Below are positions 1-9,895 of a stretch of DNA of 64,000 nucleotides, one piece after another. This stretch comes from ANME-2 cluster archaeon (GTDB taxonomy: Archaea > Halobacteriota > Methanosarcinia > Methanosarcinales > Methanocomedenaceae), in contig JAHYIS010000002.1 of NCBI GenBank assembly GCA_019429385.1, positions 82,161 to 146,160 of the forward strand, given 5' to 3'. Within the stretch, counting starts at the first letter, position 1. Each line of letters begins with the position of its first letter. The notes below the pieces were generated by a model. That model did not search any database. It was given only the letters and a program-made list of their open reading frames with translations, and was not told the DNA's origin. A program made the position numbers and the translations under genes.

Positions 1-80
1 CATGATATATAAATTAACTGGTTTTTTCAAGGGTGAATGTTCGCAATAGAAAATGAGGTGGTATGTTTGAAAAAAATCAA

Positions 81-158
81 TGGCGGGCGCAGAGGGATTT
101 GAACCCTCGATCTTCAGCTTAGGAGGCTGCTGCCATATCCAGGCTTGGCCATGCGCCC
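81..158 (-). tRNA. tRNA-Arg (anticodon CCU)
   Basis: Read on the minus strand the cloverleaf closes well: a 7-bp acceptor stem (GGGCGCA with TGCGCCC), a TPsiC arm with GGTTCAAATCC, and an anticodon stem CAGC/GCTG around the loop CTCCTAA, which puts CCT at positions 34-36. It therefore reads AGG arginine codons. The 3' CCA is encoded in the DNA (81-83), unlike the tRNA-Asp later in the window. A TATA-like box lies about 32 bases upstream. Confidence 0.95.
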
Positions 159-186
159 TCATTGGAGGAGACACGTCTTAACTGGT

Positions 187-193
187 TATAAAT
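187..193 (-). promoter_or_regulatory. TATA box of the tRNA-Arg gene
   Basis: TTTATAA on the minus strand, centred about 32 bases before the tRNA 5' end. This is the usual spacing for an archaeal TATA box with a short tRNA leader. Confidence 0.55.
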
Positions 194-339
194 GATATAA
201 AGATTTTCCTAACCAACTGAAATTGAATTTCGTTTACTGGAACGAGATGGTCTTGGATTAGCCGATATGTTTATTATTATTAAATGTGTTTAAGGCGCAG
301 TTACATATAATCACTATTACATTACAGAGGATTGAATAA

Positions 340-720
340 ATGAGATATCAGGGAAAATCAAGACGAAAATATACAGGTGGGCGACTCGTACGGTCTAAGG
401 GCAAAAGGAAGCTGGAATTGGGTCGAGAGGCCGCAGAACCTCACCTGGCCGCGACCAGGCGTAAGAATGTTGACACTCTTGGCGGTAACAGGAAGGTACG
501 CCTCTTAAGATGCAATATTGCCAATGTCACTGACCCTTCAAGTAACACTACCAAACAGGTTTCAATTGAAACCGTGACCGGAAATACAGCAAATCTGTAT
601 TACATAAGAAGGAATATCCTGACCAAAGGTTCAATCATCAGGACCGAGATGGGGAATGCCAGGGTTACAAGCAGGCCCGGCCAGGATGGTGTGGTGAACG
701 CTGTACTTGTCAAAGAGTAA
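340..720 (+). CDS. rps8e: 30S ribosomal protein S8e
   Basis: A 126-residue basic protein with the S8e opening [15 protein letters not shown] and the internal block [17 protein letters not shown] region around residues 83-97, typical of archaeal S8e, which lacks the long eukaryotic insert. It is a structural protein of the small ribosomal subunit. A GAGGA ribosome site lies just before the ATG, and a TATA-like ACATATAATC lies at about 303-312. It is followed by a T-rich stop. The gene appears monocistronic, between a divergent tRNA-Arg and the AhpD-like gene. No irregularities seen. Confidence 0.95.
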   Translation: MRYQGKSRRKYTGGRLVRSKGKRKLELGREAAEPHLAATRRKNVDTLGGNRKVRLLRCNIANVTDPSSNTTKQVSIETVTGNTANLYYIRRNILTKGSIIRTEMGNARVTSRPGQDGVVNAVLVKE

Positions 721-744
721 GTTACAGCTATATCCACACCCATT

Positions 745-758
745 GTTTTCTTTTTTTT
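745..758 (+). terminator. Oligo-T terminator after S8e
   Basis: A T-run (TTTTC followed by eight T) lies 25 bases after the rps8e stop codon. Oligo-T alone is sufficient for termination by archaeal RNA polymerase. Confidence 0.45.
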
Positions 759-849
759 AATGTTCCTGCAATTTTACCAAAATATTTATGTACTTTTGGT
801 GGTACCCTTTTACTATTGTGCGGCCTTACATATGATATTATTATAATGA

Positions 850-1329
850 ATGAGGGTGGCTGTCCTGGAATTAGAGGATATCGACAGAATATTGAAAAAA
901 GACCCAAAAGAAGCTGTTAAAGAGTTACTTGACCAGGTGGAGGATTACTATGGCGAGGTTCCTTATATACTTCAGTTCATGAAGGATATGCCAGATGTTC
1001 TGATACCCAAGGTAATGTATGACAATTCTATTATGCGTGAGATTAAACGTCTTGACAGAAAGACCATAGAATTGATATCAATCGGTGTGTCAGCAGCTCT
1101 TCGCTGTACCCATTGCCTGGATATGCACCTGCGGGTTGCAGAAAGAATGGATATACCCAGGGACGAAATATTTGATGCTATACTTATCGCGGGCACCCTT
1201 TCCAACGCGTCAGTTCTTGCTTATGGTACAAGGGCAATGGATGCGGAAAAGGTTGATAAGGGATATCAGACCCGGGATAAAGAAAGCCATACCTGTGATG
1301 TTTGTAACATTACAGGTGAAATTGATTGA
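850..1329 (+). CDS. Carboxymuconolactone decarboxylase (AhpD-like) family protein
   Basis: 159 residues of all-helical CMD/AhpD type. The family motif is seen around residues 80-93: ALRCTHCLDMHLRVA, with the CxxC pair followed by a His four residues on, which is the thiol redox centre in AhpD relatives. Members act as peroxidase reductants or as alkylhydroperoxidase-like enzymes of unknown substrate; the exact role here is not known. The N-terminal 50 residues are helical and the C-terminus carries a second CDVC pair. The ATG at 850 follows an out-of-frame ATG at 846, and a GTG at 856 behind GAATGAGG is an alternative start. It has its own TATA-like region near 780-790. Confidence 0.8.
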   Translation: MRVAVLELEDIDRILKKDPKEAVKELLDQVEDYYGEVPYILQFMKDMPDVLIPKVMYDNSIMREIKRLDRKTIELISIGVSAALRCTHCLDMHLRVAERMDIPRDEIFDAILIAGTLSNASVLAYGTRAMDAEKVDKGYQTRDKESHTCDVCNITGEID

Positions 1330-1338
1330 CAACATTGT

Positions 1339-2580
1339 TTAGTTTTTTCCTGCTGGCAAAGTACCGAGCATATTGATCATATCGATCAGTTCGGTCAATC
1401 CCTCGATCTCCCTATGAATGACCTCATCCCTGGTCATGGATATGCTCATCTCCCCGTCAACGGTAAGTTTATCCGGACCCCTTCGTATCAGTCTGTCCCC
1501 TCCGTCCCGGTTCAGTACATCTTTTATTTCTGAATCATGGACGAATGCGCGCCCCGGGAAAATAACAGTACTTTTTATCTCTGAGAGGTCAAGCTTTTCT
1601 ATATCCTCGATAGTTATCAGGCACCCTATATCCTTTTCCACTCCAATCACGTTTACCGGGGCATCGAAGTTCTTGAAAATTCTATCAAGAAATGGTGCTG
1701 ATACCCTGCTTGTAAGAATGGTGGCCTCCATTTTTATTTGAGGGAGCATTGACAGGGCTTTTGAGTCGTTGACAATGGCAAAAGGTGCACCTGTTTCCGG
1801 GTCCCACAGAGGCGTGCCGGTCACCCTGAATGAATAATCCCTGTTAATTTCATCCACTATGGCTGCGAACTCGTTCACGGTATGGGATTCTACGCCAGGG
1901 ATGATAGGTGCATTATTGAGTATGAGTCCCTGGTCGGTGGTGTTGGCAAACCGCATAAGTATGAGTCCTTTTGCACCCATGGCTTCCAGGTCGTCACAGG
2001 TTTTCCTTAACACATTACCGTCGTTAACACCAGGTATCAATACAGAGGCTGCATAGACCTCTGAATTGCTGCAAAACGTTTCCAGATTTGAGAGGGATGC
2101 TTCAGGATGCTTGTCGTGCATATATTCTCCACGCAGCAGCGGGTCAGTGGCAAATACGGTAAATGATACTTCTGTGACGCCGTTGTCAAGGTAATATTCT
2201 GCTTCATCGCCTTTGGTGAAGCCTTTGCCGCTGGTGTAACCCAGGTGAATGGGGGATTCAAGCTGGGTCAAGGTTGCAGTCAATAATTCAAGGTCAGGGT
2301 AACAGCTTACATCACCACCACCGCTTATGGTAATACGTTCAATCGCTTCATGGTTGAGGTGAAGTGTTTGATTAAGTTCCTGAACTACCATCTGGACAGG
2401 TTTGAAACCCGGATATAGTTCTTTTACACTTTTTGTGCAGTAATGGCATCCTTTCTGTATAGGCAGGCAGTGTTTACATCCGAAAGGTGGCACGTCCCTG
2501 ACGGCTTTGAAATAGCAATATCTGCAAAATCCCATGCAATCAAGTCCGGGCCTACCTCCAATATCAGCAAGCAGTTCCAT
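1339..2580 (-). CDS. mmp10: Methyl-coenzyme M reductase-arginine methyltransferase Mmp10 (radical SAM)
   Basis: A 413-residue radical SAM enzyme of the methanogenesis marker 10 family. The cluster motif is C15-x3-C19-x2-C22 (CMGFCRYC), followed by further conserved cysteines (C34, C37, C45 and C48 region) as in Mmp10, and the SAM-binding GGGD at about residue 108. The family is cobalamin-dependent and methylates the active-site arginine of McrA to 5-methylarginine. It is divergent from the mcr operon, sharing a 390-bp intergenic region, which fits its target. The target arginine (R290 here) is present in McrA in the [12 protein letters not shown] block. Length is typical. Start ATG is preceded by a GAG element and by a TATA-like CTATAAGG about 45 bases upstream. 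Confidence 0.93.
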   Translation of the reverse strand: MELLADIGGRPGLDCMGFCRYCYFKAVRDVPPFGCKHCLPIQKGCHYCTKSVKELYPGFKPVQMVVQELNQTLHLNHEAIERITISGGGDVSCYPDLELLTATLTQLESPIHLGYTSGKGFTKGDEAEYYLDNGVTEVSFTVFATDPLLRGEYMHDKHPEASLSNLETFCSNSEVYAASVLIPGVNDGNVLRKTCDDLEAMGAKGLILMRFANTTDQGLILNNAPIIPGVESHTVNEFAAIVDEINRDYSFRVTGTPLWDPETGAPFAIVNDSKALSMLPQIKMEATILTSRVSAPFLDRIFKNFDAPVNVIGVEKDIGCLITIEDIEKLDLSEIKSTVIFPGRAFVHDSEIKDVLNRDGGDRLIRRGPDKLTVDGEMSISMTRDEVIHREIEGLTELIDMINMLGTLPAGKN

Positions 2581-2971
2581 ATTTATCGTCTCAAAGTAAC
2601 GGTTTTTTTATTACTCAACACCTTATAGTATTTAGTCTTCTTTGACGGTATGTTACCCCTACATATAGTTTTCTGTGGAATTTTTTTCCGCGTTTTTCTA
2701 AAACTATGTAAATATGTAAATGACATTATATTTTTTATTTTATCACGATTAATCCGTAACCTTTAAGTAGGTTTGTAGAATACGAAGGTAGTACGGAAAA
2801 TTGCAATGGTTGTGTGATACAATGCTAGGTCAAAAGGTGATATTTTGAAAGGTTTGGGCTCTTCCTCTACTATTTTTATGAGTCCTGTTCAAAATATATC
2901 TATGACTTATCCTTCATTATATCAATTACAATCGAGCGGTTTTCTGAAAATGTATAGGAGGATAAATAAAC
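2581..2971. promoter_or_regulatory. Divergent mmp10/mcr control region
   Basis: 391 bases without a gene. On the plus strand AAAATATAT at 2891-2899 is the best TATA box for the mcr operon, predicting a leader of about 50 bases; ATTATATC at 2916-2923 is a second candidate with a leader of about 25 bases. A strong AGGAGG ribosome site is at 2956-2961. On the minus strand CTATAAGG near 2622-2629 would serve mmp10. No open frame longer than a few codons is seen. Confidence 0.6.
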
Positions 2972-4276
2972 GTGTCTGACAAAATAGACCTATATAGCGA
3001 CAGAGGAGCTAAACTCAAGAGCGGCGTTGCTCTTGCAGATATAAGCCCCCTCAGAAACAAAGCTATTAAGAAAATCATCCACGACACAAAGCGAACAGCA
3101 GCCGTGGATCTGGCCGGAATCGAAAAGGCACTGGCTACTGGTAAATATGGCGGCAAAGGCCGACAGGTTTCCGGTAGGACAATGAAGCTCGACGTGGTCA
3201 AGAACGCAGATAGCATTGTAAAGAGAGTTGCCGAATTAGTGCAAGTCGATAAAGGTGACGATACTAATGTGAAGTCCCTCAATGGCGGCAAGCAGATGCT
3301 TGTACAGGTACCCTCTTCCAGAATAGAAGCAGGTGCCGAGTATGTGTCATCACTGACATGTGCATCAATGGCAACACTTCAGGCAATGATTGAGACCTTC
3401 AATCTGAACATGTTCAATGTTCCTGAGACCAAGGCAGCAATCATGGGACAGTATCCACAGACCATGGATTTGGCTGGCGGTAATGTTAAGTCAATTCTGG
3501 AAATCCCACAGAAAGATGAGGGTCTGGGCCACTCATTGAGAAACATCATGGCAAACCACCTGGCAGCCGTGACAAAGAAGAACGCCATGAACACAGCAGC
3601 TCTCTCTGGTATCTATGAGCAGGCCGGTGTGTTCGAGATGGGTAATGCTCTTGGAATGTTCGAGAGAAATCAGCTGCTCGGTCTGGCATACCAGAACCTG
3701 AATGCTAACAACCTCGTCTATAGTACAACCAAGGCAAACGGCGCAACCGGTACCATCGGTACAGTCGTGCACTCCATCGTTGAGCGCGGTATTGCAGATG
3801 GTGTAATTGCAGCCGATAAGAAATTCAGTTCAGGATATACCTGCTACAAGGCAAACGATGTATCCTTGTGGAACGCATATTGCGCAGCCGGAACTCTTGC
3901 AGCAAACCTGGTCAACTGCGGTGCAGGAAGATCACCACAGCACACATCATCAACTCTGTTGTACTTCAACGATTTGATTGAGAAAGAGACAGGCCTGCCA
4001 GGATGCGACTGGGGTAAGGTACAGGGTACTGCAGTAGGATTCTCCTTCTTCAGCCACTCTATCTATGGCGGCGGCGGTCCTGGTGTGTTCAACGGTAACC
4101 ACGTAGTTACCAGGCACTCCAGAGGCTTCGCTATCCCATGCGTAGCAGCATCAGTATCACTCGATGCCGGTGTCCAGATGTTCACACCTGAGATGACATC
4201 CGGTCTTGTCGGAGAAGTGTTCGGATCTGTAGCAGAATTCAGAGAGCCAATTAAGGCTGTCGCAGGAGCGCTATAA
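2972..4276 (+). CDS. mcrB: Methyl-coenzyme M reductase subunit beta
   Basis: 434 residues, first gene of mcrBDCGA. McrB is the beta subunit of the alpha2-beta2-gamma2 reductase that makes or activates methane from methyl-CoM and CoB using nickel cofactor F430. The active-site block SIYGGGGPGVFNGNH is intact: in the Methanothermobacter marburgensis structure the Tyr, second Gly and final His of this block (beta367, 369, 379) line the CoB channel. The block GYTCYKANDVSLWNAYCAAG is also typical. The start is GTG at 2972, ten bases after AGGAGG. The gene is followed 17 bases later by mcrD. Codon use looks strongly biased, as expected for a highly expressed gene. Confidence 0.98.
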   Translation: MSDKIDLYSDRGAKLKSGVALADISPLRNKAIKKIIHDTKRTAAVDLAGIEKALATGKYGGKGRQVSGRTMKLDVVKNADSIVKRVAELVQVDKGDDTNVKSLNGGKQMLVQVPSSRIEAGAEYVSSLTCASMATLQAMIETFNLNMFNVPETKAAIMGQYPQTMDLAGGNVKSILEIPQKDEGLGHSLRNIMANHLAAVTKKNAMNTAALSGIYEQAGVFEMGNALGMFERNQLLGLAYQNLNANNLVYSTTKANGATGTIGTVVHSIVERGIADGVIAADKKFSSGYTCYKANDVSLWNAYCAAGTLAANLVNCGAGRSPQHTSSTLLYFNDLIEKETGLPGCDWGKVQGTAVGFSFFSHSIYGGGGPGVFNGNHVVTRHSRGFAIPCVAASVSLDAGVQMFTPEMTSGLVGEVFGSVAEFREPIKAVAGAL

Positions 4277-4293
4277 GAGCATAGAGGATTTAA

Positions 4294-4821
4294 ATGGTTG
4301 ATACAAATTCCGTTTCAGGTAAGAAAAAGCCAATTCAGGTTGAGATATTCCCTCAGCGTGTATTGATGCCCGATACAGCCGAACAGTTGCTCAATGTAAT
4401 TGATAAGGTTCCGGGTGTTATTCGGATGGTGATACAGGGCCCCAGTCTCCCTAACAGGGTAATGTGTGGTCCCGGAGCAGGTACTCCGGTAAATCATCCG
4501 GACCGGCGATTGATCAATGTTTCAGGTCATGCATTTGAACTGAACATCAGATTGGGCCGGGTACAGGTAGAAATTGAGGACCGAAGCGTCAAAGAGAAAC
4601 TGCGACAGGTAGTAGCAGAAGTATTGCCGTTCCCCTTCGAATACAGGGAAGGTTTCTTTATACGCACGAAGGCTACGCTGACGGATTATGCCAAGTACGG
4701 ATTCAGGAGCAGGATTGATGAATCCATTAATCTTGATGACGAACGCCTGCTTGGATTGACAGATCCAAAAGCAAAGAACAAGGATCGCATTTGCATGGTA
4801 GGAACAACTGAAGAGAGGTAG
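4294..4821 (+). CDS. mcrD: Methyl-coenzyme M reductase operon protein D
   Basis: 175 residues with the McrD opening IQVEIFPQRVLMPDTAEQLL and the internal GPSLPNRVMCGPGAGTPV block. McrD is not part of the mature reductase; it is encoded in the mcr operon of essentially all methanogens and is thought to help assemble or deliver cofactor to Mcr. It lies between mcrB and mcrC with short spacers (17 and 3 bases), so it is co-transcribed and probably translationally coupled. Its length is in the normal family range. The codon bias is visibly weaker than in mcrB, G and A. Confidence 0.95.
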   Translation: MVDTNSVSGKKKPIQVEIFPQRVLMPDTAEQLLNVIDKVPGVIRMVIQGPSLPNRVMCGPGAGTPVNHPDRRLINVSGHAFELNIRLGRVQVEIEDRSVKEKLRQVVAEVLPFPFEYREGFFIRTKATLTDYAKYGFRSRIDESINLDDERLLGLTDPKAKNKDRICMVGTTEER

Positions 4822-4824
4822 ACC

Positions 4825-5442
4825 ATGTTCGGACGAGATACACAGTGTGTGGATTGCAGAGAAAGCATGGGCCTGGGAAGAGGCGGCGGACTTGCCCAAA
4901 GAGGCACGCTGTCAGAGACCGGCAGGCCTGATGTGATTGCAATCGCCATGTCTCCAGGACGTCGTCATATTACCAAACCCGTATGTGAAATTACATACGG
5001 CCTCAGAAGGGAAGGAATTCAGGTAAGTGTACTGGTACTTAATGCCGGTGCCGGTGTCCCTGAAGATCTGACAGGAAAATCTGCTATGGGATATGGACCA
5101 AAATTCGGTCTGACCCCGGTGGAACTGGAACAGATCAAGAGACATAAACTCCTGGTCCTGCATCTGGGAAATGTTGATTCGCATGTAATTAGCAAGACCT
5201 TGGCAGTCCTTAAATTCGTAGATATTCCAACCGTAATAGCTTGCCAGAATCCCATCGATTTTGAGCTATTTGCCGAAGCAGGAATTAAGACACGACTGGT
5301 CAAACCAAGACCTGAAAATATTCAGACCGAGGGAACAGTCATGGAAATCGTAAGCGGAATCACAAGAGGCGAAACCTGTTCACGGGAGAACCTCAATAAA
5401 ATTGTGAAATACGTTAAAACCATTAATCCACTAAATAATTAA
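4825..5442 (+). CDS. mcrC: Methyl-coenzyme M reductase operon protein C
   Basis: 205 residues. The N-terminus has a CxxC (QCVDCRESMGLGRGGGLAQR), followed by the McrC blocks MSPGRRHITKPVCEITYGLR and VLNAGAGVPEDL. McrC is associated with the ATP-dependent reductive activation complex of Mcr (component A3a). The presence of mcrC inside the operon, in the order B-D-C-G-A, matches Methanosarcinales and many class I methanogens and differs from ANME-1 operons. A GAGAGG ribosome site lies in the end of mcrD, which stops three bases before this start. Confidence 0.95.
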   Translation: MFGRDTQCVDCRESMGLGRGGGLAQRGTLSETGRPDVIAIAMSPGRRHITKPVCEITYGLRREGIQVSVLVLNAGAGVPEDLTGKSAMGYGPKFGLTPVELEQIKRHKLLVLHLGNVDSHVISKTLAVLKFVDIPTVIACQNPIDFELFAEAGIKTRLVKPRPENIQTEGTVMEIVSGITRGETCSRENLNKIVKYVKTINPLNN

Positions 5443-5456
5443 GGAGATGAGATATT

Positions 5457-6203
5457 ATGGCATATAAACCACAATATTATCCTGGCAACACATCAGTTGC
5501 TCAGAACAGGCGCAAGCACATGTCCAACAACGTCGAGAAACTCAGAGAAGTCTCTGATGAAGACGTTACAGCAATGCTGGGACACAGGGCACCTGGTACA
5601 GACTACCCAAGCACACATCCGCCACTGGCCGAGATGGGTGAGCCCGATTGCCCCGTAAGGGAGATCGTAACACCTACACCCGGTACCGCAGCAGGCGACC
5701 GTGTACGATATGTACAGTGGGCAGATTCCATGTATAATGCACCATCCACACCATACTGGAGGTCATATCATGCAGCAATCAACCACAGGGGAGTAGATCC
5801 CGGTACACTGTCCGGTAGACAGGTCGTAGAGGCCCGTGAGAGAGATATGGAACTGATCGCCAAAGAGCAGATCGAGACTGAGATGACCTGTCCAGGTCTG
5901 GCCGGTCTGAGAGGATGTACCGTGCACGGTCACTCCTGCAGGTTGCAGGAAGATGGTGTCATGTTCGACATGCTCGACAGGCGCCGATTGGAAAGCGGCT
6001 CAATCATTCAGGACAAGGACCAGGTCGGTGTACCAATTGACCGCAAGGTCAACATGGGCAAGCCAATGTCATCTGCCGAAGCAGCCAAGAGGACCACCTT
6101 CTATAGAGTTGGTAATGTGGCATTCAGAGACGACAAGGAAGTTGTTGAATGGACACAGAGAATTTGGGAACTTAGGTCCATATATGGGTACCAGCCCAAA
6201 TAA
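5457..6203 (+). CDS. mcrG: Methyl-coenzyme M reductase subunit gamma
   Basis: 248 residues, the small structural subunit of Mcr. It starts [19 protein letters not shown] and contains the conserved [17 protein letters not shown] and [17 protein letters not shown] blocks, which help hold F430 together with alpha and beta. A strong AAGGAGATGA ribosome site precedes the ATG. It is 14 bases after mcrC and 14 bases before the chosen mcrA start. The length is standard and no anomalies are visible. Confidence 0.98.
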   Translation: MAYKPQYYPGNTSVAQNRRKHMSNNVEKLREVSDEDVTAMLGHRAPGTDYPSTHPPLAEMGEPDCPVREIVTPTPGTAAGDRVRYVQWADSMYNAPSTPYWRSYHAAINHRGVDPGTLSGRQVVEARERDMELIAKEQIETEMTCPGLAGLRGCTVHGHSCRLQEDGVMFDMLDRRRLESGSIIQDKDQVGVPIDRKVNMGKPMSSAEAAKRTTFYRVGNVAFRDDKEVVEWTQRIWELRSIYGYQPK

Positions 6204-6217
6204 TTGAGGTGAATAGA

Positions 6218-7939
6218 ATGGCAAATTTCAAAAATTTAGCAACAGCCAAGAAGGAATTCGTTAAAGCAATGGAAACCAAATACTCCAAAGAATGGGGTTC
6301 CAACAAGCAGTCTGATGACATTCAGTCAACCACTGCAAAGTACCTGAGACTTGGCTATCAGCAGAACCCAAGAAAGGTCGAGATGGCAAAGATCGGTGCA
6401 GAGATCACCAAGAAGAGAGGTCTCCAGGCATATGATCCTATGCTCCACCTGGCCGGTATACCACTGGGTCAGAGACAGTTGACCCCATATACCCTCAGCG
6501 GAACTGATATCGTATGCGACGGCGACGATCTCCACTACGTCAACAATGCTGCCATGCAGCAGGAATGGGACGACATCAGGAGAACCTGCGTTGTAGGTCT
6601 GGACCTGGCTCACGAGACTCTGGAAAAGAGACTCGGCAAAGAAGTCACACCTGAGACCATCAACTACTATCTGGAAGTACTGAACCATGCAATGCCTGGT
6701 GCAGCTATTGTCCAGGAACACATGGTAGAGACTCATCCAGCAATGGTAGATGACTGCTATGTAAAGGTCTTCACTGGCGACGATTCCCTGAAGGACGAGC
6801 TGGATTCCCAGTTCGTAATCGACATCGATAAGATGTTCAACAAAGAGCATGCAGCCCAGATAAAGGCTTCAATAGGCAAGTCTTCATTCCAGGCAGTGCA
6901 TATCCCAACAGTGGTCTCAAGGACTGCTGATGGTGGTCAGACATCCAGATGGATGGCAATGCAGGTCGGTATGTCATTCATCAGTGCATATCACATGTGC
7001 GCTGGTGAGGCAGCAGTCGCTGATCTGGCATTCACAGCCAAGCACGCTGGTCTCGTAGAAATGTCCGAAATGCTTCCCGCAAGGCGAGCAAGAGGACCTA
7101 ACGAGCCTGGTGGTCTGTCCTTCGGTCACATGGCCGATATCGTCCAGACCTCAAGGAAGTTCAGAGATGACCCATGTAAGATCGCTCTGGAAACCTGCGC
7201 TGCAGCTTCCATGCTGTACGATCAGATCTGGCTCGGCGGTTACATGTCCGGTGGTGTCGGCTTCACAATGTATGCCACAGCCGCATACACCAACAACATC
7301 GTTGATGACGACCTGTATGCATCCACCGAATATGCATGGGATAAATACAAAGGTGGCGTCGGCAAGACCGTTGCACCAAGCGTTGATGTCATAAGGGACA
7401 TCGGTACCTGGGGCACACTGTATGGTCTTGAACTGTACGAGAATTACCCGACCGCTCTGGAAGATCACTTCGGTGGTTCACAGAGAGCTACTGTGGTCTC
7501 AGTTGCCTCCGCAGCTGCAACCTCAATTGCAACAGGTAACTCCAATGCCGGTCTGTCAGCCTGGTATCTGTCCATGTACCTCCACAAAGAGGCACACGGT
7601 CGACTCGGCTTCTTCGGATATGACCTGCAGGATCAGTGCGGTGCAACAAACGTGTTCTCCTATCAGTCCGATGAAGGTCTGCTTGGTGAACTCAGAGGAG
7701 CAAACTACCCCAACTACGCCATGAACGTCGGTCACCAGGGCGGTTATACAACCGTTATCACCGGTGCCTACACTGGTAGGGGAGATGCCTTCGCAGTCAA
7801 CCCACTGGTCAAGACCTGCTTCGCCGATGACCTCATGAACTTCGACTTCCTCGAAGTAAGAGAGTGCTTCGGTAAGGGCGCACTGAGAGAATTCGACAGG
7901 TGCGCTGGTGAGCGAGCCTTCGTTATTCCAGCAAAATAA
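6218..7939 (+). CDS. mcrA: Methyl-coenzyme M reductase subunit alpha
   Basis: 573 residues. ATG at 6218 is chosen because the GTG at 6209 overlaps the GAGGTG ribosome site. The catalytic features are intact: Q166 (VQEHMVE, axial ligand of F430), K275-H276 (CoB site and N-methylhistidine position), R290 (methylarginine position), Y352 (TMYATAAYT), Q422 (SQRA, methylglutamine position), and G467, D472 and C474 (thioglycine, didehydroaspartate and S-methylcysteine positions). The glutamine at 422 argues against an ANME-1 type alpha subunit, which has valine there. Compared with Methanosarcina McrA, many outer residues differ, with more Ala, Ser and Cys, recalling ANME-2 lineages. Whether it runs forward or in reverse cannot be told from sequence. 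Confidence 0.98.
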   Translation: MANFKNLATAKKEFVKAMETKYSKEWGSNKQSDDIQSTTAKYLRLGYQQNPRKVEMAKIGAEITKKRGLQAYDPMLHLAGIPLGQRQLTPYTLSGTDIVCDGDDLHYVNNAAMQQEWDDIRRTCVVGLDLAHETLEKRLGKEVTPETINYYLEVLNHAMPGAAIVQEHMVETHPAMVDDCYVKVFTGDDSLKDELDSQFVIDIDKMFNKEHAAQIKASIGKSSFQAVHIPTVVSRTADGGQTSRWMAMQVGMSFISAYHMCAGEAAVADLAFTAKHAGLVEMSEMLPARRARGPNEPGGLSFGHMADIVQTSRKFRDDPCKIALETCAAASMLYDQIWLGGYMSGGVGFTMYATAAYTNNIVDDDLYASTEYAWDKYKGGVGKTVAPSVDVIRDIGTWGTLYGLELYENYPTALEDHFGGSQRATVVSVASAAATSIATGNSNAGLSAWYLSMYLHKEAHGRLGFFGYDLQDQCGATNVFSYQSDEGLLGELRGANYPNYAMNVGHQGGYTTVITGAYTGRGDAFAVNPLVKTCFADDLMNFDFLEVRECFGKGALREFDRCAGERAFVIPAK

Positions 7940-7955
7940 ATCGAAACAATTTAAC

Positions 7956-7990
7956 GTAGGTGTGGTTTCCACACCTACAACTTTTCATTT
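7956..7990 (+). terminator. mcr operon terminator hairpin
   Basis: A perfect 10-bp inverted repeat, GTAGGTGTGG (7956-7965) and CCACACCTAC (7969-7978), with a TTT loop, followed by a T-rich tail. It lies 17 bases after the mcrA stop codon. Confidence 0.75.
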
Positions 7991-8149
7991 TTAGCACCAC
8001 ACGTTGAGTGGATAACTTTTTCTGTTTTTAGTCAGCCCCATCAGTAAACAAGAAAATCCTCCCTACGGTCGGATTAACTTGAGTACACAATATTATACTT
8101 TATGTACTAATCAAAAACTATTCAAGTATCAGGGACATTATTACCTTTC

Positions 8150-8710
8150 ATGAGCAGTGAGATTGTTATTGGTATCTCCGGTGCGTCAGGGGTCATATAT
8201 GGCATAAGACTGCTGGAAGTGCTGAAAAGTATGGACGATTACGTTGTCCATCTGGTGATTTCCGAACCAGGCAAACAGGTTATCGGGATCGAGACTGAAT
8301 ATCCTGTGTCCGATGTAGAAGCACTGGCCGACCATGTGTGGGGCGAGCGTGAATTCAAGGCTCCAATTGCCAGCGGTTCACACAGGACCAATGGGATGGT
8401 TATAGTGCCATGCAGCATGAAGACCCTTTCAGGTATTGCCAGTGGTTTTTCAGATACACTTATGGGACGCGCGGCAGATATCTGCCTGAAAGAGGACCGA
8501 CGGTTGATACTTGTCCCCAGGGAGACTCCACTGAGCCTGATAGACCTTGAGAATATGGTAAGGGTGAGACGGGCCGGTGCCGCGGTGCTGCCTGCATGTC
8601 CAGGACTGTATCCCAGGCCGCAGACTGTGGCTGAGATGGTTGATTTTGTCGTGGGCAGGGTACTCGACCTGCTGGGTATAGAGCACGAACTGTATCGCAG
8701 GTGGGAGTAG
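8150..8710 (+). CDS. ubiX: UbiX-type flavin prenyltransferase
   Basis: 186 residues with the UbiX/Pad1 fold. Blocks seen: VIGISGASGVIYGIRLLE at the N-terminus, VPCSMKTLSGIASGFSDTL in the middle, and DRRLILVPRETPLSLIDLENM toward the C-terminus. The family attaches a dimethylallyl group to FMN to make prenylated FMN for UbiD-type (de)carboxylases. In methanogens the product serves the modified mevalonate pathway or other UbiD enzymes; no ubiD is in this window. It follows the mcr terminator with its own TATA-like ACAATATTATACT region near 8088. Nothing unusual in length or motifs. Confidence 0.93.
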   Translation: MSSEIVIGISGASGVIYGIRLLEVLKSMDDYVVHLVISEPGKQVIGIETEYPVSDVEALADHVWGEREFKAPIASGSHRTNGMVIVPCSMKTLSGIASGFSDTLMGRAADICLKEDRRLILVPRETPLSLIDLENMVRVRRAGAAVLPACPGLYPRPQTVAEMVDFVVGRVLDLLGIEHELYRRWE

Positions 8711-8734
8711 GAATGTGGATATGGTGGTCTGTCA

Positions 8735-9826
8735 ATGGTAGGTTCCATGAATGCGAATAAATCGGTCTATCCAGGTTTACTGGTAATATTCATTGTAGCA
8801 ATAAGCACGGTATTTTCAACAGGCTGCATCGATGATGGGAGTTTATCAACTTTTAGCGGTGATCCTGTAGTTAAAAGAGTCCAGCCTTACACAAGCCAGA
8901 TCGTATTCAATGATATATCCTTAAGAAAACAGGCTGCCACTATTGTAAAAGACTGCCCGTCCGGAGATAAGGAATGCCAGGTAGCTAAAATATATCGATA
9001 TGTGGTTGAAAATTATTCCTATTACAGTGACCCCAGAAATGCAGAATTTATCCAATCTCCCTATGATACAATAGATGTACAGGGTGGTGATTGTGAAGAC
9101 CTGACAATACTGCTTATGTCGCTACTGGAGAACCTGGGAATTAAAACATATTTTGTAATTACCGAGGACCATGCATATTGCCTGGTGTATGATGTTGATA
9201 TTGAAAATATAATGCAGTATATTGAAGAGCCCATCCTGCGCCAGGTTTCACAGGACATGGGTCAAAACGGGAATATGGATGTGGTGTTGGAAGGCGGCAA
9301 GCTCTATATTGTTGAGCAAAAAAAGCAGACATTTACCCTCAAACCCGGATATTTATTTTATTATGGAGGGAACGGGTCCGGATTTTCATCACCTGTTAAG
9401 TATATGGATATAAAATATAATCTCTCGTCGTCTCAACCTTTGACAACCTATGTCGTCCCTTCAAGAGCAGATTATGAACTAATGTCCAGGGACCGCTCAT
9501 TCAACTATTTTCCATCATGTACGAATCAAAATGTTGTATGGATAAGGGATGCCTGCCCCAGCCTTTCAACTCATGGGGGCCTGGTGATAAAGAATGATAA
9601 CAAAAACGATGCAATAATTGATATGGATCTGAAATTCTATTTCTATTATTCTCCCGTTGAACTATTCAGGGATCAGCAGATATCGTTTTATGAGATCGAT
9701 GGTAAGAAAAGCATCGTTCTTGATGCTACTGCCGGTAAATACGGTTATCCCGGATACGATGCAAATCTTGAAGGAGAAAAAATTGCTTTGGACCCATTAA
9801 CAAAGGAATATATTTATCTTATTTGA
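8735..9826 (+). CDS. Transglutaminase-like domain lipoprotein
   Basis: 363 residues. A hydrophobic N-terminal segment (about residues 12-30) ends in FSTGC, a lipobox, so the mature protein is probably anchored outside the cell membrane. The central region (about residues 70-155) has the transglutaminase-like triad: Cys in GGDCEDLTILLMSLL, His in TEDHAYCLVYD and the following Asp. Archaeal members of this group are presumed cysteine peptidases or scaffold proteins; the substrate is unknown. The C-terminal 170 residues look like beta-rich surface domains. It begins 24 bases after ubiX; an internal ATG five codons in is an alternative start. The neighbour at 9896 is also exported. Confidence 0.75.
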   Translation: MVGSMNANKSVYPGLLVIFIVAISTVFSTGCIDDGSLSTFSGDPVVKRVQPYTSQIVFNDISLRKQAATIVKDCPSGDKECQVAKIYRYVVENYSYYSDPRNAEFIQSPYDTIDVQGGDCEDLTILLMSLLENLGIKTYFVITEDHAYCLVYDVDIENIMQYIEEPILRQVSQDMGQNGNMDVVLEGGKLYIVEQKKQTFTLKPGYLFYYGGNGSGFSSPVKYMDIKYNLSSSQPLTTYVVPSRADYELMSRDRSFNYFPSCTNQNVVWIRDACPSLSTHGGLVIKNDNKNDAIIDMDLKFYFYYSPVELFRDQQISFYEIDGKKSIVLDATAGKYGYPGYDANLEGEKIALDPLTKEYIYLI

Positions 9827-9895
9827 AACGACAGGTTAACCTCAATACCAAAAGATTTTTTAATAAACGATGAAAAATTACCGGCAATTACTATC

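Noticed and set aside
6209..6217. GTG start for mcrA three codons upstream
   Set aside because: It overlaps the GAGGTG ribosome site that serves the ATG at 6218.
6326..6850. 174-codon minus-strand frame within mcrA
   Set aside because: Antisense to the conserved mcrA coding sequence; no promoter or known domain.
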